NCBI RefSeq assembly: GCF_905171765.1
Contig: NC_053390.1
Coordinates: forward strand, 308,268,984 to 308,332,983
Direction of reading: 5' to 3'
Source: Bufo bufo
Taxonomy: Eukaryota > Chordata > Amphibia > Anura > Bufonidae
DNA: 64,000 nt
Shown here: piece by piece, positions 19,978-31,690 of the stretch
Numbering within the stretch: position 1 is the stretch's first letter
Layout of the letters: each line of letters starts with the position of its first letter
The notes under the pieces: generated by a model
Told to the model about the DNA's origin: nothing
Seen by the model: the letters and a program-made list of their open reading frames with translations, nothing else
The model's database searches: none
Translations under genes and position numbers: made by a program

Positions 19978-21519
19978 ACTCAATATTTATTACCCTGATT
20001 CTGCGGTTTACAGAAACACCCCACATGTGGTCGTAAACTGATGTAAGGGGAGCAGAAGAAAAGGAACGCCACATGGTTTTTGGAAGGCAGATTTTTCTGA
20101 ACTGGTTTTTAGATGCCATGTCCCATTTGAAGCCCCCCTGATGCACCCTTACAGTAGAAACTCCCAAAAAGTGACCCCATTTTGGAAACTAGGGGATAAG
20201 GTGCCAGTTATTGGTACTATTTTTGGGTACATATGATTTTTTGATCATTCATTATAACACTTTATGGGGCAAGGTGACCAAAATTGGTTGTTTTAGCACA
20301 GTTTTTATTTATTTATTTTTATAGCGTTCACCTGAGGGGTTAGGTCATGTGACATTTTTATAGAGCAGATTGTTACGGACGTGTCGATACCTAATATGTA
20401 TACTTTTTCTTATTTATTTAAGTTTTACACAATAATAGCATTTTTGAAACCAAAAAATTATGATTTAATATGTCCACGTTCTGAGAGCTATAGTTTTTTA
20501 ATTTTTTTGAGCGATTTTCTTATGTAGGGGCTCATTTTTTGTGGGATGAGGTGACGGTTTTATTGGTACCATTTTCTGGGACATACGCCTTTTTGATCAC
20601 TTGGTGTTGCACTTTTTGTGATGTAAGGTGACAAAAATGGCTTTTTTTGACACTTTTTATTTTTTATGGTGTTCACCCGAGGGGTTAGGTCATGTGATAT
20701 TTTTATAGAGCTGGTTTTAACAATGCGGAGGACGCAGAGATACCTAATATGTATACTTTTTTTTATTTAATTCACTTCAACACAATAATAACATTTTTTA
20801 AACAAAAAAATGATGTTTTAATGTGTCCATGTTCTGAGAGCTATATTTTTTTTATTTTTTGAGCGATTTTCTTATGTAAGGGCTCTTTTTTTGCGGAATT
20901 AGGTGATGGTTTTATTGGTACCATTTTGTGGGACATACGCCTTTTTGATCACTTGATATTGCACTTTTTGTGATGTAAGGTGACAAAAATGGCTTTTTTT
21001 GACACAGTTTTTATTTTTTTATGGTGTTTATCGGACTGGGTGGATCATGTGATATATTTATAGAGCCGACCGTCACGGATGCGGCAATACCAAATATGTT
21101 TATTTATTTAATTTTTTATTCCTTAATGTGAAACCTTTTTTTTTTATTTTAACACTTTATTTTTTATTTTACACTTTTCGTCCCCCATAAGGTCATACAA
21201 GACCTCTGGGGCACATTTAACTTCACTTTTTTTTTTTTCCACTATAGATTTTTCCTGTAACTGGGGCTGACATAGTAGCCCCAGTTACAGGGGAAATACA
21301 CCCCCCAGAGAGGCTGTACAGCGGTATACTGCACTGTACAGCCTCAGAGCAGGGCTGATCGAGGTCTGTAGAAGACCCAACAGGTCCTGCACTCTCCCAG
21401 CCCCCCGGCGGTCACATGACATAGCGCTTCCTGCTCTGTATACACAGCGCTTGGTGAGCACTGTGTATACAGCGATCTAGAAGGCAGGGACACCTGGGAA
21501 CTGTCCCTGCCTTCTCTAA

Positions 21520-22422
21520 GGCCTCTTTCACACGGGCGTTGCGGGAAAATGTGCGGGTGCGTTGCGGGAACACGCACGATTTTTCTGCGCAAGTGCAAAA
21601 CATTGTAATGCGTTTTGCACTTGCATGAGAAAATCGCGCATGTTTGGTACCCAAACCCGAACTTCACAGAAGTTCGGGCTTGGGATTGGTGTTCTGTAGA
21701 TTGTATTATTTATTATTAGCGCTGGAGGGGTTAAAAAATAATAAAAAAATAATTTAACTTGCCTTAATCCACTTGATCGCGGAGCCAGCATCTCCTTCTG
21801 TCTTCATCTTAGCTGTGTGGAGCAACAGGACCTGTGGTGACGTCACTCCGGTCATCACATGATCTTTTACCATGGTGATGGATCATGTGATGACCGGAGT
21901 GACGTCACCACAGGTCCTGTTACTCCACACAGCTAAGATGAAGACAGAAGGAGATGCCGGCTCCGCGATCAAGTGGATTAAGGTGAGTTAATTTAAAATA
22001 ATTTTTTAAAATAATTTTTTATTTTTTTTTAACCCCTCCAGCGCTATTGTACTATGCATTCTGTATTCAGAATGCTATTATTTTCCCATATAACCATGTT
22101 ATAAGGGAAAGTAATAATGATCGGGTCTCCATCCCGATCGTCTCCTAGCAACCGTGCGTGAAAATCGCACCGCATCCGCACTTGCTTGCGGATGCTTGCG
22201 ATTTTCACGCAACCCCATTCACTTCTATGGGGCCTGCGTTGCGTGAAAAACGCAGAATATAGAGCATGCTGCGATTTTCAAGCAACGCACAAGTGATGCG
22301 TGAAAATCACCGCTCATGTGAACAGCCCCATACAAATGAATGGGTCGGTATTCAGTGCGGGTGCAATGCGTTCAACTCACGCATCGCATCCGCGCGGAAT
22401 ACTCGCCCGTGTGAAAGGGGCC
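21520..22422. mobile_element. TWA MITE with long palindromic core
   Basis: The ends GGCCTCTTTCACACGGGCG and (reversed) GGCCCCTTTCACACGGGCG are flanked by TAA (21517-21519 and 22423-22425). The core is a near-perfect palindrome around CATCACATGATC/GATCATGTGATG, with TGACGTCA on each arm (21838-21845 and 21900-21907). The same family recurs at 39634-40467 and 61822-62699. Confidence 0.78.
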
Positions 22423-22582
22423 TAAGGGTTGCCCTGCTGTCACTGACAGCGGGTAACCCAATCTGCAGCTGCACGATTAGTGTGCAGCTGCGATGTCTGA
22501 ATGGACGTTCCAGAACGTCCATTCAGAGATAAACCGACTGCCCAAGGACGTTTATAGTAATGGGCGGTTGGTAAGTGGTTAA

Positions 22583-22811
22583 AGGGAGTCTGTCAGCGAC
22601 TTTACGCATATTAAGATGCCAACATTGTCCTGTAGGTGATATAAACAGTTACCAAATCATACCTTTCTTTCCCTTTTCTATGTATCTGATGTTCACAAAA
22701 ATTTGATGAAATATGCTAATGAGTTTGCAAGTGCCCAGAGGCGGTTCCCATTGCTGCAAGTGCCCATGCCCTCCGGAGACTGTCATTGATTGCTCCTCCC
22801 ATGCATCACCG
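22583..22811. mobile_element. Half of a TTAA palindrome element
   Basis: AAAGGGAGTCTGTC starts immediately at TTAA 22579-22582, and the internal TTGCAAGTGCCC blocks match the left arm of the complete palindrome at 50826-51439. The second arm is missing. Confidence 0.6.
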
Positions 22812-22814
22812 TAA

Positions 22815-22999
22815 GGCCTCCTGCACACGAACGTGTGCGCCCTGTGGCCGTGCTGCGGCCCGTAGTGCTTCCGTAGGGTTCAGTTCCGTGCTTCCGTTCC
22901 GCACCATTCTGCATCTCCGGATTTGCGGACCCATTGAAGTGAATGCAAATGCGGTCCGCAATACGGCAACAGGACACCTACGGTCATGTGCAGGAGGCC
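22815..22999. mobile_element. TWA MITE, pair member 1
   Basis: The ends GGCCTCCTGCACACGAACG and (reversed) GGCCTCCTGCACATGACCG are flanked by TAA (22812-22814 and 23000-23002). It shares the second TAA with the next MITE. Confidence 0.72.
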
Positions 23000-23002
23000 T
23001 AA

Positions 23003-23297
23003 GGTTACATTCACACGACCATATGAATGAGTCCGCATCCGTTCCGCAATTTTGCGGAATGGATGCGGACCCATTTATTTCTATGGGGCCGCAAAAGATG
23101 CTGACAGCACACTGTGTGCTGTCTGCATCCGTAGTTCCGTACCGCTGCCCCGCAATAAAATAGAACACAATTGCGGACAAGAATAGGCATTTTCTATGAT
23201 AGCGGCGGCATGTGCGGTCCTCAAATTGCGGTACGCACATGGGCCGGTATCTGTGTTTTGCAGATCCGCAAAACACCACGTTTGTGTGAATGTAGCC
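23003..23297. mobile_element. TWA MITE, pair member 2
   Basis: It starts GGTTACATTCACACGACC directly after TAA 23000-23002 and ends GTGTGAATGTAGCC before TAA 23298-23300. Confidence 0.72.
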
Positions 23298-23300
23298 TAA

Positions 23301-24441
23301 AGGTCACCACATTTTTTCCTCTGAAACAAGTTCAATGCATCTTAGCTATTCAATAAAATGTATCTGTATAGCGCCACCTGCTGTTTGTTCTTTTCCTTAT
23401 TTTTTTGTCCGTCTCACTGAGCTGGTCGAACGCGCTCAGTTTAAATCTTCATCTGCCACCAGCCATATGTTCTGTTAGAAGCTGGGGCAGTTACAGGGAG
23501 AGAGCTGCAGCAGAAAGGACACGCCCCCTGAGCTGCCAAGCTGAAGATAATCTAGCAGAGCAATTGGAGCAGTGAATGTGGAGATCTCTGGATCCATGTA
23601 AGGTACAGGGCTGGTTCTAGCTTTGTTCATAAGGTAATGTCATGTACTATATGATGTGTGATTATAATTTTTTTACATCAATCATGTCATAACCCCTTGA
23701 GGCTAGAAAACATTCCAGACCCTGCACAGCTTATGCTAGGTGTGCCCCTCTGAGCTAATGATTAAAACAGGGAGACCAAAGAGAGTTTTTGTCATCACTG
23801 TTATGTAACTATATTACTATTAAATGATAATAACCTGACCTTTGTCATGCATAATTGCACAATAAATCCATTAGTCAGGAACTTAATAACCTAGAAAGTC
23901 CATTCATGAAAAAATCTCAAAGTACATTTGAATACTATATTGTTCCAGAGAGTTGGAAGGAATGCAGGCAGTAAAGTCAAGAGCGGGAATGGAAGTTGAT
24001 CTAAAGTGGACTTCGATCCGCATTTCAGGAAAAATGTGATTTACAGCGAAGCCGAATTTATTCGCACTTCATGGTAAGTAATCTATTTTTTCCCTTAAAA
24101 AGAAAAAGAAAAAACATACTCACCTCAAACTTTTGTGCGCAAAGAGCCTATCGCAACCTTCTTGATTGCAGAAACACGTGTGCGTCAACGCACTGGCTGG
24201 GCGCGGTGATGTCATCAGTGATGATGTCACCGTGCCCTGCTAGTGTGATGACACGAAATCAAGATGGTTGCGACGGCCTCTCCATTATCAAATGGTGAGT
24301 ATGTTTTTTTTTTAACCGGATTAGCTCCTGAAAGGCCTTAATTTTAATCTCAGATGCCGCGATCAGCAATGCAGGTGGCATCTGAGGGGTTCAATGACGG
24401 GGGCGGCGCAATCGCCGTTCTCTGTCATTGCGCCCGCTACA
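23301..24441. other. Gene-free stretch, older repeats
   Basis: No gene is recognised. A fold-back at about 24110-24310 has CATACTCACC at one side and GGTGAGTATG at the other, with ATGATGTCA(T/C) blocks between. It belongs to a dispersed repeat in which the next Tc1 inserted. Confidence 0.4.
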
Positions 24442-24443
24442 TA

Positions 24444-25975
24444 CACTGCTCAAAAAAATAAAGGGAACACTTAAACAACACAATGTAACTCCAAGTCAAT
24501 CACACTTCTGTGAAATCAAACTGTCCACTTAGGAAGCAACACTGAGTGACAATCAATTTCACATGCTGTTGTGCAAATGGGATAGACAACAGGTGGAAAT
24601 TATAGGCAATTAGCAAGACACCCCCAATAAAGGAGTGGTTCTGCAGGTGGTAACCACAGACCACTTCTCAGTTCCTATGCTTCCTGGCTGGTGTTTTGGT
24701 CACTTTTGAATTCTGGCGGTGCTTTGACTCTAGTGGTAGCATGAGACGGAGTCTACAACCCACACAAGTGGCTCAGGTAGTGCAGCTTATCCAGGATGGC
24801 ACATCAATGCGAGCTGTGGCAAGAAGGTTTGCTGTGTCTGTCAGCGTAGTGTCCAGAGTATGGAGGCGCTACCAGGAGACAGGCCAGTACATCAGGAGAC
24901 GTGGAGGAGGCCGTAGGAGAGCAACAACCAAGCAGCAGGACCGCCTTTGTGCAAGGAGGAACAGGAGGAGCACTGCCAGAGCCCTGCAAAATGACCTCCA
25001 GCAGGCCAGAAATGTGCATGTGTCTGCTCAAACGGTCAGAAACAGACTCCATGAGGGTGATATGAGGGCCCGACGTCCACAGGTGGGGGTTGTGCTTACA
25101 GCCCAACACCGTGCAGGACGTTTGGCATTTGCCAGAGAACACCAAGATTGGCAAATTTGCCACTGGCGCCCTGTGCTCTTCACAGATGAAAGCAGGTTCA
25201 CACTGAGCACATGTGACAGAGTCTGGAGACGCCATGGAGAACGTTCTGCTGCCTGCAACATCCTCCAGCATGACCGGTTTGGCATTGGGTCAGTAATGGT
25301 GTGGGGTGGCATTTCTTTGGAGGGCTGACTGCCATTAGGTACCGAGATGAGATCCTCAGACCCCTTGTGAGACCATATGCTGGTGCGGTTGGCCCTGGGT
25401 TCCTCCTAATGCAAGACAATGCTAGACCTCATGTGGCTGGAGTGTGTCAGCAGTTCCTGCAAGACGAAGGCATTGATGCTATGGACTGGCCCGCCCGTTC
25501 CCCAGACCTGAATCCAATTGAGCACATCTGGGACATCATGTCTCGCTCTATCCACCAACGTATCACGTTGCACCACAGACTGTCCAGGAGTTGGCAGATG
25601 CTTTAGTCCAGGTCTGGGAGGAGATCCCTCAGGAGACCGTCCGCCACCTCATCAGGAGCATGCACAGGCGTTGTAGGGAGGTCATACAGGCACGTGGAGG
25701 CCACACACACTACTGAGCCTCATTTTGACTTGTTTTAAGGACATTACATCAAAGTTGGATCAGCCTGTAGTGTGTTTTTCAACTTTAATTTTGAGTGTGA
25801 CTCAAAATCCAGACCTCCATGGGTTAAAAAATTTGATTTCCATTTTTTTATTTTTGTGTGATTTTGTTGTCAGCACATTCAACTATGTAAAGAACAAAGT
25901 ATTTCAGAAAAATATTTAATTAATTCAGATCTAGGATGTGTTATTTTTGTGTTCCCTTTATTTTTTTGAGCAGTG
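24444..25975 (+). mobile_element. Tc1/mariner transposon, broken sister of 17794
   Basis: It has the same CACTGCTCAAAAAAATAAAG ends and TA flanks (24442-24443 and 25976-25977) as the complete copy. The sequence is very similar throughout, but the transposase is disrupted. Confidence 0.9.
24741..25714 (+). pseudogene. Tc1-like transposase, frameshifted
   Basis: The reading frame starts M-R-R-S-L-Q as in the intact copy at 18089 and runs about 195 codons, with the first catalytic aspartate in L-F-T-D-E-S. Near 25327 a deletion of about 34 bp, relative to the intact copy, shifts the frame. The second aspartate (L-M-Q-D-N-A-R-P-H) and the glutamate (L-N-P-I-E-H) then appear in another frame (25301-25606). 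A 2-bp insertion near 25562 shifts it again. The protein cannot be functional, although its ends could still be mobilised by the intact relative. Confidence 0.88.
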
Positions 25976-26470
25976 TACAAAGTAATGCGCTTTGTTCTGA
26001 AGTAATTTGTCACAAATTGAATTTCTTTGTGAAAGTTGCCAAATCGAATTTTTAAGAACTGCCTCATCTCTAGTAGAGATCTGTCAAGAAAGAGTGTAAG
26101 AATCTACTGGACATCTGCATACCTCCCAACCGCCCCGGACAGTCCCTGATTTCAGTGGCTGTCCAGCAGTCCCAGAGTGGGTGAGGTATGTCCTGCTCTC
26201 AGGCAGCTGTCTCTGTTCCATAGGAAGCAGATACAGTTGCCTATAATGATGAAGTAGAGAGCCGTCCACTCTATGCTCCATCATTTATCCCCCTGTCGGC
26301 GCTCCACACTGCTGGTTTGTGCATGAGGCGGGGCCAGCCAGCAGTCAGCTGTGCTCCTCCTCCTCCTACACAGACCAGCAACTCCGAGTGTATCCTGCTG
26401 CTGCTGCTGGAGAGATCATCAGAAGAACCAGGTGAGTATGTAGAGTTTTTTTTTTTTACTTCCTGTGAAG
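25976..26470. other. Gene-free stretch, repeat remains
   Basis: No exon is seen. The first 100 bp (to TCATCTCTAG at about 26075) appear to continue the repeat interrupted by the Tc1. A CATACCTCCCAAC motif near 26119 recurs in inverted form near 55950. Confidence 0.35.
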
Positions 26471-26474
26471 AAGG

Positions 26475-26775
26475 CACATAACTGGGCATATTACTGTGAG
26501 GGGCACATACCTGGGCATACTGAGGGGGCACATATCTGGGTTTATTACTGTGAGGGGACATATATCTTGGCATATTACTGTGATGGGACACTTATCTGGG
26601 CATATTACTGTGAGGGGTCACATAACTGGGTATATTACTGTGAGGGGGCATATATATCTGTGAATATTACTGTGAGGGCGCACATATTATGGCATATTAC
26701 TGTAAGGGGGCACATAACTGAGCATATTACTGTGATGGGGCATATATCTTTGCATAGCTACTGTGACTCCTGACA
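26475..26775. repeat. Minisatellite, about 30-33-bp unit
   Basis: About nine units of the form CATATTACTGTGAGGGG plus a variable CACATATCTGGG part lie just before the gypsy element. Open frames across it are repeat artefacts. Confidence 0.85.
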
Positions 26776-26786
26776 TACTGCTCCAC

Positions 26787-27443
26787 TGTCACGACCGCTA
26801 TCCCAGCAGCAGTCGTGTCACACCAGACGGAGGGGAAGGGGGACCCTTATCTACGGATGGGAAATAGAATGGCCACCCCTGACTAACCCTAAGCTGGCAC
26901 CTGTCTGCCCTGATACCCTAGACGGGGTGTGAACCCGTGCGGCGAGCAGTATGCCTAAACCCTCACTCACCCTAACAAGACTAGACTGGGGAAAGGCCGA
27001 TGGGAGCACTAGTCACCATCACTCACGTCTAGGAGAACAACAGGGGAAGACAGCAACAAACAAACAAACTATCTACAGCAGAGATAGACTTATCCAATCA
27101 CGAGCAGAGAAGGCGATCCCAAACACGACAGTCAACGCCGGGCAAGAGCTCCACAGCAACACCGTCAAGCGATCTCCTTCAAAGGTCAGAATAGCACTGG
27201 AAGTAAGGACTATATCTGGCAATGACTGCAAGTGAAACTGAAACTAATATAGTAGCTGGGAGTGGCAGACAGGACTCACCTGAGAAGGATGCCTACAAAC
27301 TCCCAGTCAGGACAAAAAGGTTCACAAGGCAAAACCCGGATGACATACCCTGAACCACGGAGCAAACTCACAAGCTATCGCGAGTAGCAAGTCGCTGCGA
27401 CCTTCTCCTCCCAGACCTGTCTGGATCAGTCACAGTCGTGACA
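26787..27443 (-). repeat. 3' LTR of the gypsy element
   Basis: It is 657 bp and, on the minus strand, begins TGTCACGACTGTGACTG and ends CGGTCGTGACA. It is very similar to the 5' LTR, with scattered substitutions and a few small length differences. Pol reads about 25 codons into it. Confidence 0.93.
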
Positions 27444-30400
27444 GTACCCCCCTTTCTACGAGGGGCCCCCGGACCCTCAAGACCAGGCCTCTCCGGATGG
27501 GAGCTATGAAAAGCCCGAATGAGTCTGTCTGCTTTTATCTCTGATGCTGGAACCCACATTCTCTCTTCGGAACCATAACCTCTCCAGTGCACCAGGTACT
27601 GAAGAGAGCGGCGAACATATCGTGAATCAACAATCTTTTCTACCTGAAACTCAAGACTGCCATCAACAACCACCGGTGGACGCGGTAGTGGCAATGGTTC
27701 AGGAGGTTTTACATATCTCTTAAGCAGAGATCTGTGTAAGACATTATGGATCCTTAGAGTCTGAGGTAGATCCAGACGAAAAGCCACCGGGTTAATGATC
27801 TTAATTACCCTATAAGGACCAATAAATCTCGGACCTAATTTCCACGAGGGAACCTTCAACTTGATATTTCTGGTAGACAACCACACCAGGTCATTCACCC
27901 CAAGGTCCGGACCTTCAGAGCGCTTCCTATCAGCCACACGTTTGTATCTACCACCAATTCTCCTCAAACTTTCTTGTACACTCTGCCACACTGAAGAAAG
28001 TGAAGACGCAAATCGTTCCTCCTCGGGAATCCCAGACGGCCCCCCCCTCACTAAACGTACAAAACTGAGGATGGAAACCATACGCACCAAAAAATGGTGA
28101 CTTATCGGTGGATTCTTGACGACGATTATTAATGGCAAACTCGGCTAACGGTAAATAGGATGACCATTCCTCCTGATTTTCGGAAACAAAGCATCTCAAA
28201 TATGTCTCTAGGTTTTGATTGGTACGTTCAGTCTGACCGTTGGACTGTGGATGGAAAGATGAAGAAAACGACAGATGAACCCCTAAACGAGAACAAAAAG
28301 CTTTCCAAAATTTAGAAACAAATTGGGTACCACGATCCGAAACAATATCGGAAGGGACCCCGTGAAGCTTCACGATGTGGTCAATAAAAACCTGAGCCAG
28401 TGTGTTAGCATTAGGCAATGCGGCAAGAGCAATAAAGTGCACCATTTTACTGAATCTGTCAACAACTACAAGAATAACAGTCTTCCCCGCTGATACTGGT
28501 AGATCCGTAATGAAATCCATTGATAGGTGCGTCCAAGGCCTGTTGGGGATGGCCAGAGGTAAAAGACGCCCTGCCGGACGAGTATGATCTACCTTAGAAC
28601 GAGCACAGGTAGCACATGCAGACACAAAATTCAACACCTCCTGGCGCCACTTAGGCCACCAGAACCGACGAGACACTAATTCAGAGGTTGCCCTACTACC
28701 TGGGTGTCCTGCCAGTGTGGAGTTATGGTGTTCTTTTAGTATCTCCAGGCGTAATTTTTCTGGCACAAACAGTTTACCTGAGGGGCAGGAGGCCGGGGCG
28801 TCCCCCTGAGCTTCCAACACCCTCCCCTCCAAACCTGAGTGTAATGCAGAGACCACCACCCCTTTTGCAAAATGGGCTCTAGTACATCAACATCACCCCC
28901 TCCAGGAAAACTTCGGGACAATGCATCCGCCTTAGTATTTTTTGCCCCCGGGCGATAGGTTATTACAAAATTAAACCTAGTAAAAAATAACGACCACGAG
29001 CCTGTCTAGGGGTGAGACGTTTAGCAGACTCCAGATATAATAAGTTTTTGTGATCAGTAATCACCGTGACGGGATGAACCGCCCCCTCCAAAAAATGACG
29101 CCACTCCTCAAAGGCCAACTTAATAGCCAAAAGTTCCCTGTTGCCAATATCATAGTTCCTTTCTGCAGTAGACAATTTCTTCGAAACGAAAGCACACGGA
29201 CGCCATTCACCAGGGGATGGGCCCTGAGATAGTACCGCTCCCACCCCCACCTCTGATGCGTCAACCTCTACAATAAAAGGAAGCGAGACATCTGGCTGTA
29301 CGAGAATAGGGGCCGAGGTGAATCTCTCCTTCAGAGATGTAAAGGCAGTTTTGGCTGCATGTGACCATTTGGAAAAATCGGATCCCTTTCGGGTCATGTC
29401 TGTCAGTGGTTTGACCACCAAGGAATAGTTCTTTATAAACTTTCTATAAAAATTGGCAAACCCCAGGAAGCGTTGCAATGCCTTCAGGTTCTCAGGCAGA
29501 TCCCAGTCCATAATCGCCCGGACTTTCTCTGGATCCATGCGGAAACCTGAATCTGACAACACATACCCCAGAAATGGTAGTTCTTTTACGGCGAACACAC
29601 ATTTCTCTAATTTAGCAAACAATTTGTTGGCCCTTAATATCTGCAGCACTTGTCTCACATGGATCTTATGTGTATCCAGATCCGGGGAATAGACCAGGAT
29701 GTCATCAAGATATATCACAACAAATCTCCCGATAAGGTGACTAAATATATCGTTGACAAAATGTTGAAACACCGCAGGCGCATTAGTAAGACCAAATGGC
29801 ATGACCAGATTTTCATAATGCCCTTCCGGAGTATTAAAAGCCGTTTTCCACTCATCCCCCTCTTTGATGCCAACCAGGTTATAGGCTCCTCTGAGATCCA
29901 TTTTGGAGAACCATTTAGCACCAGCAACCTGATTAAAGAGGTCGGGAATGAGAGGAAGAGGATAGGGATCTCGGATAGTTATCCGGTTTAATTCCCGGAA
30001 ATCCAGGCAAGGACGCAGGCCCCCATCTTTCTTTTTAACGAAAAAGAACCCTGCAGCCACGGGTGAAGAAGAGGGTCTGATGTGTCCCTTAGCCAAACTC
30101 TCCAAAATATAATCTTGCATAGCCTTCCTCTCCGGGCCGGAAAGATTGTATAACCGGGTTTTAGGTAGTTTTGCCCCAGGTAATAGATTAATCGGGCAAT
30201 CATATGGACGATCAGGTGGTAACCCCTGACAACCCTTCTCAGAGAACACAGCCATAAAATCTGACAGAAAGGCAGGTAAAGATGTTACAGAGAGTGTAGA
30301 GCACCTACTACTCAAGCAGTTGTCCTTACAATGTTCACTCCACTCCACAATCTCCCCGGCCTGCCAATCCACCACTGGATTGTGAGTCACCAGCCAGTGA

Positions 30401-30780
30401 AGCCCCAATACCATAGGAGCCGGAAGACCGTCCAGGACATAACAAGAGATATGCTCTTTATGGAGGTCCTCTACCTGCAGATGGATATTATGGATGATCT
30501 GAGTTAACTCTCTCTGAGTAAGAGGGGAGGAGTCGATGGCAAAAACAGGAATATTTCTGCGTACCGGTTCCGGAGTAAAACTCAGAGCCTGAGCAAACCG
30601 TGAATCCACCAAGTTGACCCCCGCCACACTGTCCAAAAAGACGGAACAGATCTCAGTCTTATTGCCCGCCTCAATGGTAGCGGACAACAAAAACTGAGAC
30701 ATGCGTATGGAGGAAACGAATACGCCCAGACTGTTATCCTCCGCACAATCTGGGGACTCTAGTTTTCCAGCGGCTCCTTT
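27368..30780 (-). pseudogene. pol: Gypsy pol polyprotein, frameshifted
   Basis: Pol would supply protease, reverse transcriptase, RNase H and integrase. The longest open part (to 28963) shows a retropepsin-like site at about 30633 reading D-S-V-A-G, where D-S-G is usual. It also has RT motifs with the catalytic Y-L-D-D box near 29712-29701 and RNase H motifs (E-V-D-A-S, T-D-H-K-N). The frame then changes near 28975 and again near 28860. The integrase part has an H-H...C-x2-C zinc region and a D, D, E triad (S-M-D-F, V-S-D-R-G-T, Q-T-E-R). A further shift near 28050 leads to a C-terminal chromodomain (27630-27490 region, Y-L-V-H-W-R-G-Y). At least three frameshifts and the altered protease site make it non-functional. 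Confidence 0.92.
27447..27457 (-). promoter_or_regulatory. Polypurine tract of the gypsy element
   Basis: On the minus strand AGAAAGGGGGG lies three bases before the 3' LTR, the expected site for plus-strand DNA priming. Confidence 0.7.
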
Positions 30781-30789
30781 GTTTGTGGT

Positions 30790-31604
30790 CTCTTGGGTTC
30801 TGAGGGACAAACCTTTACAAAATGACCCCTCCCCCCACAACGAAAACAAACCTCTGACCTATGGCGGAACTTAGGAGGATTCACCCGTCTAGTGGCGCCC
30901 CCTATTTGCATTGGTTCGACTGGATCATAACAAACCGATCCCTGCCCTATAGGGGCCTCCGTAAAATTTTATAGTCTCTCCCTGAGTTGTCTGTCGATTC
31001 TTATGGACAGAGACATAGCAGCCTCAAGAAACCCAGGGACCTCGTATACTGCCAGCGCGTCTTTTAATTTTTCAGACAACCCCTGGCAGAACTGACTCCT
31101 AAGGGCCGAGTCGTTCCATAATGTATCAGTAGCCCACCTACGGAATTCGGAACAATATAGTTCAGCAGACCGGTTCTCTTGCCGAAATCTACGTAGCTTA
31201 GACTCAGCCAGGGAGACCCTGTCCGGGTCATCATATACGAGACCCAGGGCTTCGAAAAACTCCTCCACTGATCGTAAGGCCGGAGCGTCTGATGGTAGGG
31301 AGAAAGCCCAAGCCTGCGGATCTCCTTGCAGGAGAGAAATTACAATGCCCACCCGTTGTTCCTCACTGCCGGAGGATCTAGGGCGTAACCTGAAGAACAA
31401 TTTGCAAGCTTCTCTGAAGGTTACAAATTGGTCTCTCCCTCCTGAGAACCTATCAGGTAAAGCCACTCTTGGCTCAGGAGTACCTTGGTTTCCCGTAGCA
31501 ACGGTGGAACCCAAGGATTGCTGCTGCAGCACTGTTGCTTTTAATCCTGCCACTTCAAGGGATAACCCCTGTAATTGTTTCGCCAAAACCGTAACCGGAT
31601 TTAT
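30790..31604 (-). pseudogene. gag: Gypsy gag, broken
   Basis: Gag would form the particle. The frame is open to a TAA at 30969-30971 and carries a retrotransposon-gag region (residues such as F-R-E-A-C-K-L-F-F and W-A-F-S-L-P). The probable start position (31604-31602) reads ATA, not ATG, ahead of N-P-V-T-V-L-A. Beyond the TAA the frame continues to a C-F-R-C-G motif near 30845, the beginning of a CCHC zinc knuckle, and a frameshift splits that knuckle. The open frame upstream of 31604 is leader and LTR sequence. The start assignment is inference. Confidence 0.82.
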
Positions 31605-31690
31605 AGTGGAACAGAAAAATACAAAGCAAAACAGCAAGGAAAAAAAAAGAAATGTCACTTTTTTCTTTTTTTTTAAAAGGCCAGATATAC

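Larger units (their letters stand above)
17614..22582. mobile_element. TTAA-flanked element, piggyBac-like, non-coding
   Basis: TTAA (17614-17617) followed by CCACTTCACATCC pairs with GGTAAGTGG before TTAA (22579-22582), giving a short CCACTT inverted terminus. TTAA duplication is the piggyBac signature. The AT-rich interior has direct repeats, such as the GATTTTCTTATGTA(A/G)GGGCTC blocks near 20513 and 20866. No transposase is seen. A Tc1, a short retro-insert and a MITE lie within it. Confidence 0.6.

Noticed and set aside
22806..23279. 157-codon minus-strand frame
   Set aside because: It covers two adjacent MITEs and their shared TAA. Peptide pieces recur in frames of many other MITEs here, so it is repeat noise.
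26465..26773. 102-codon frame with repeated Y-Y-C-E-G
   Set aside because: This is translation of a tandem minisatellite.
27490..27630. Host chromodomain gene
   Set aside because: The chromodomain is directly downstream of integrase inside two LTRs, as in chromoviruses.
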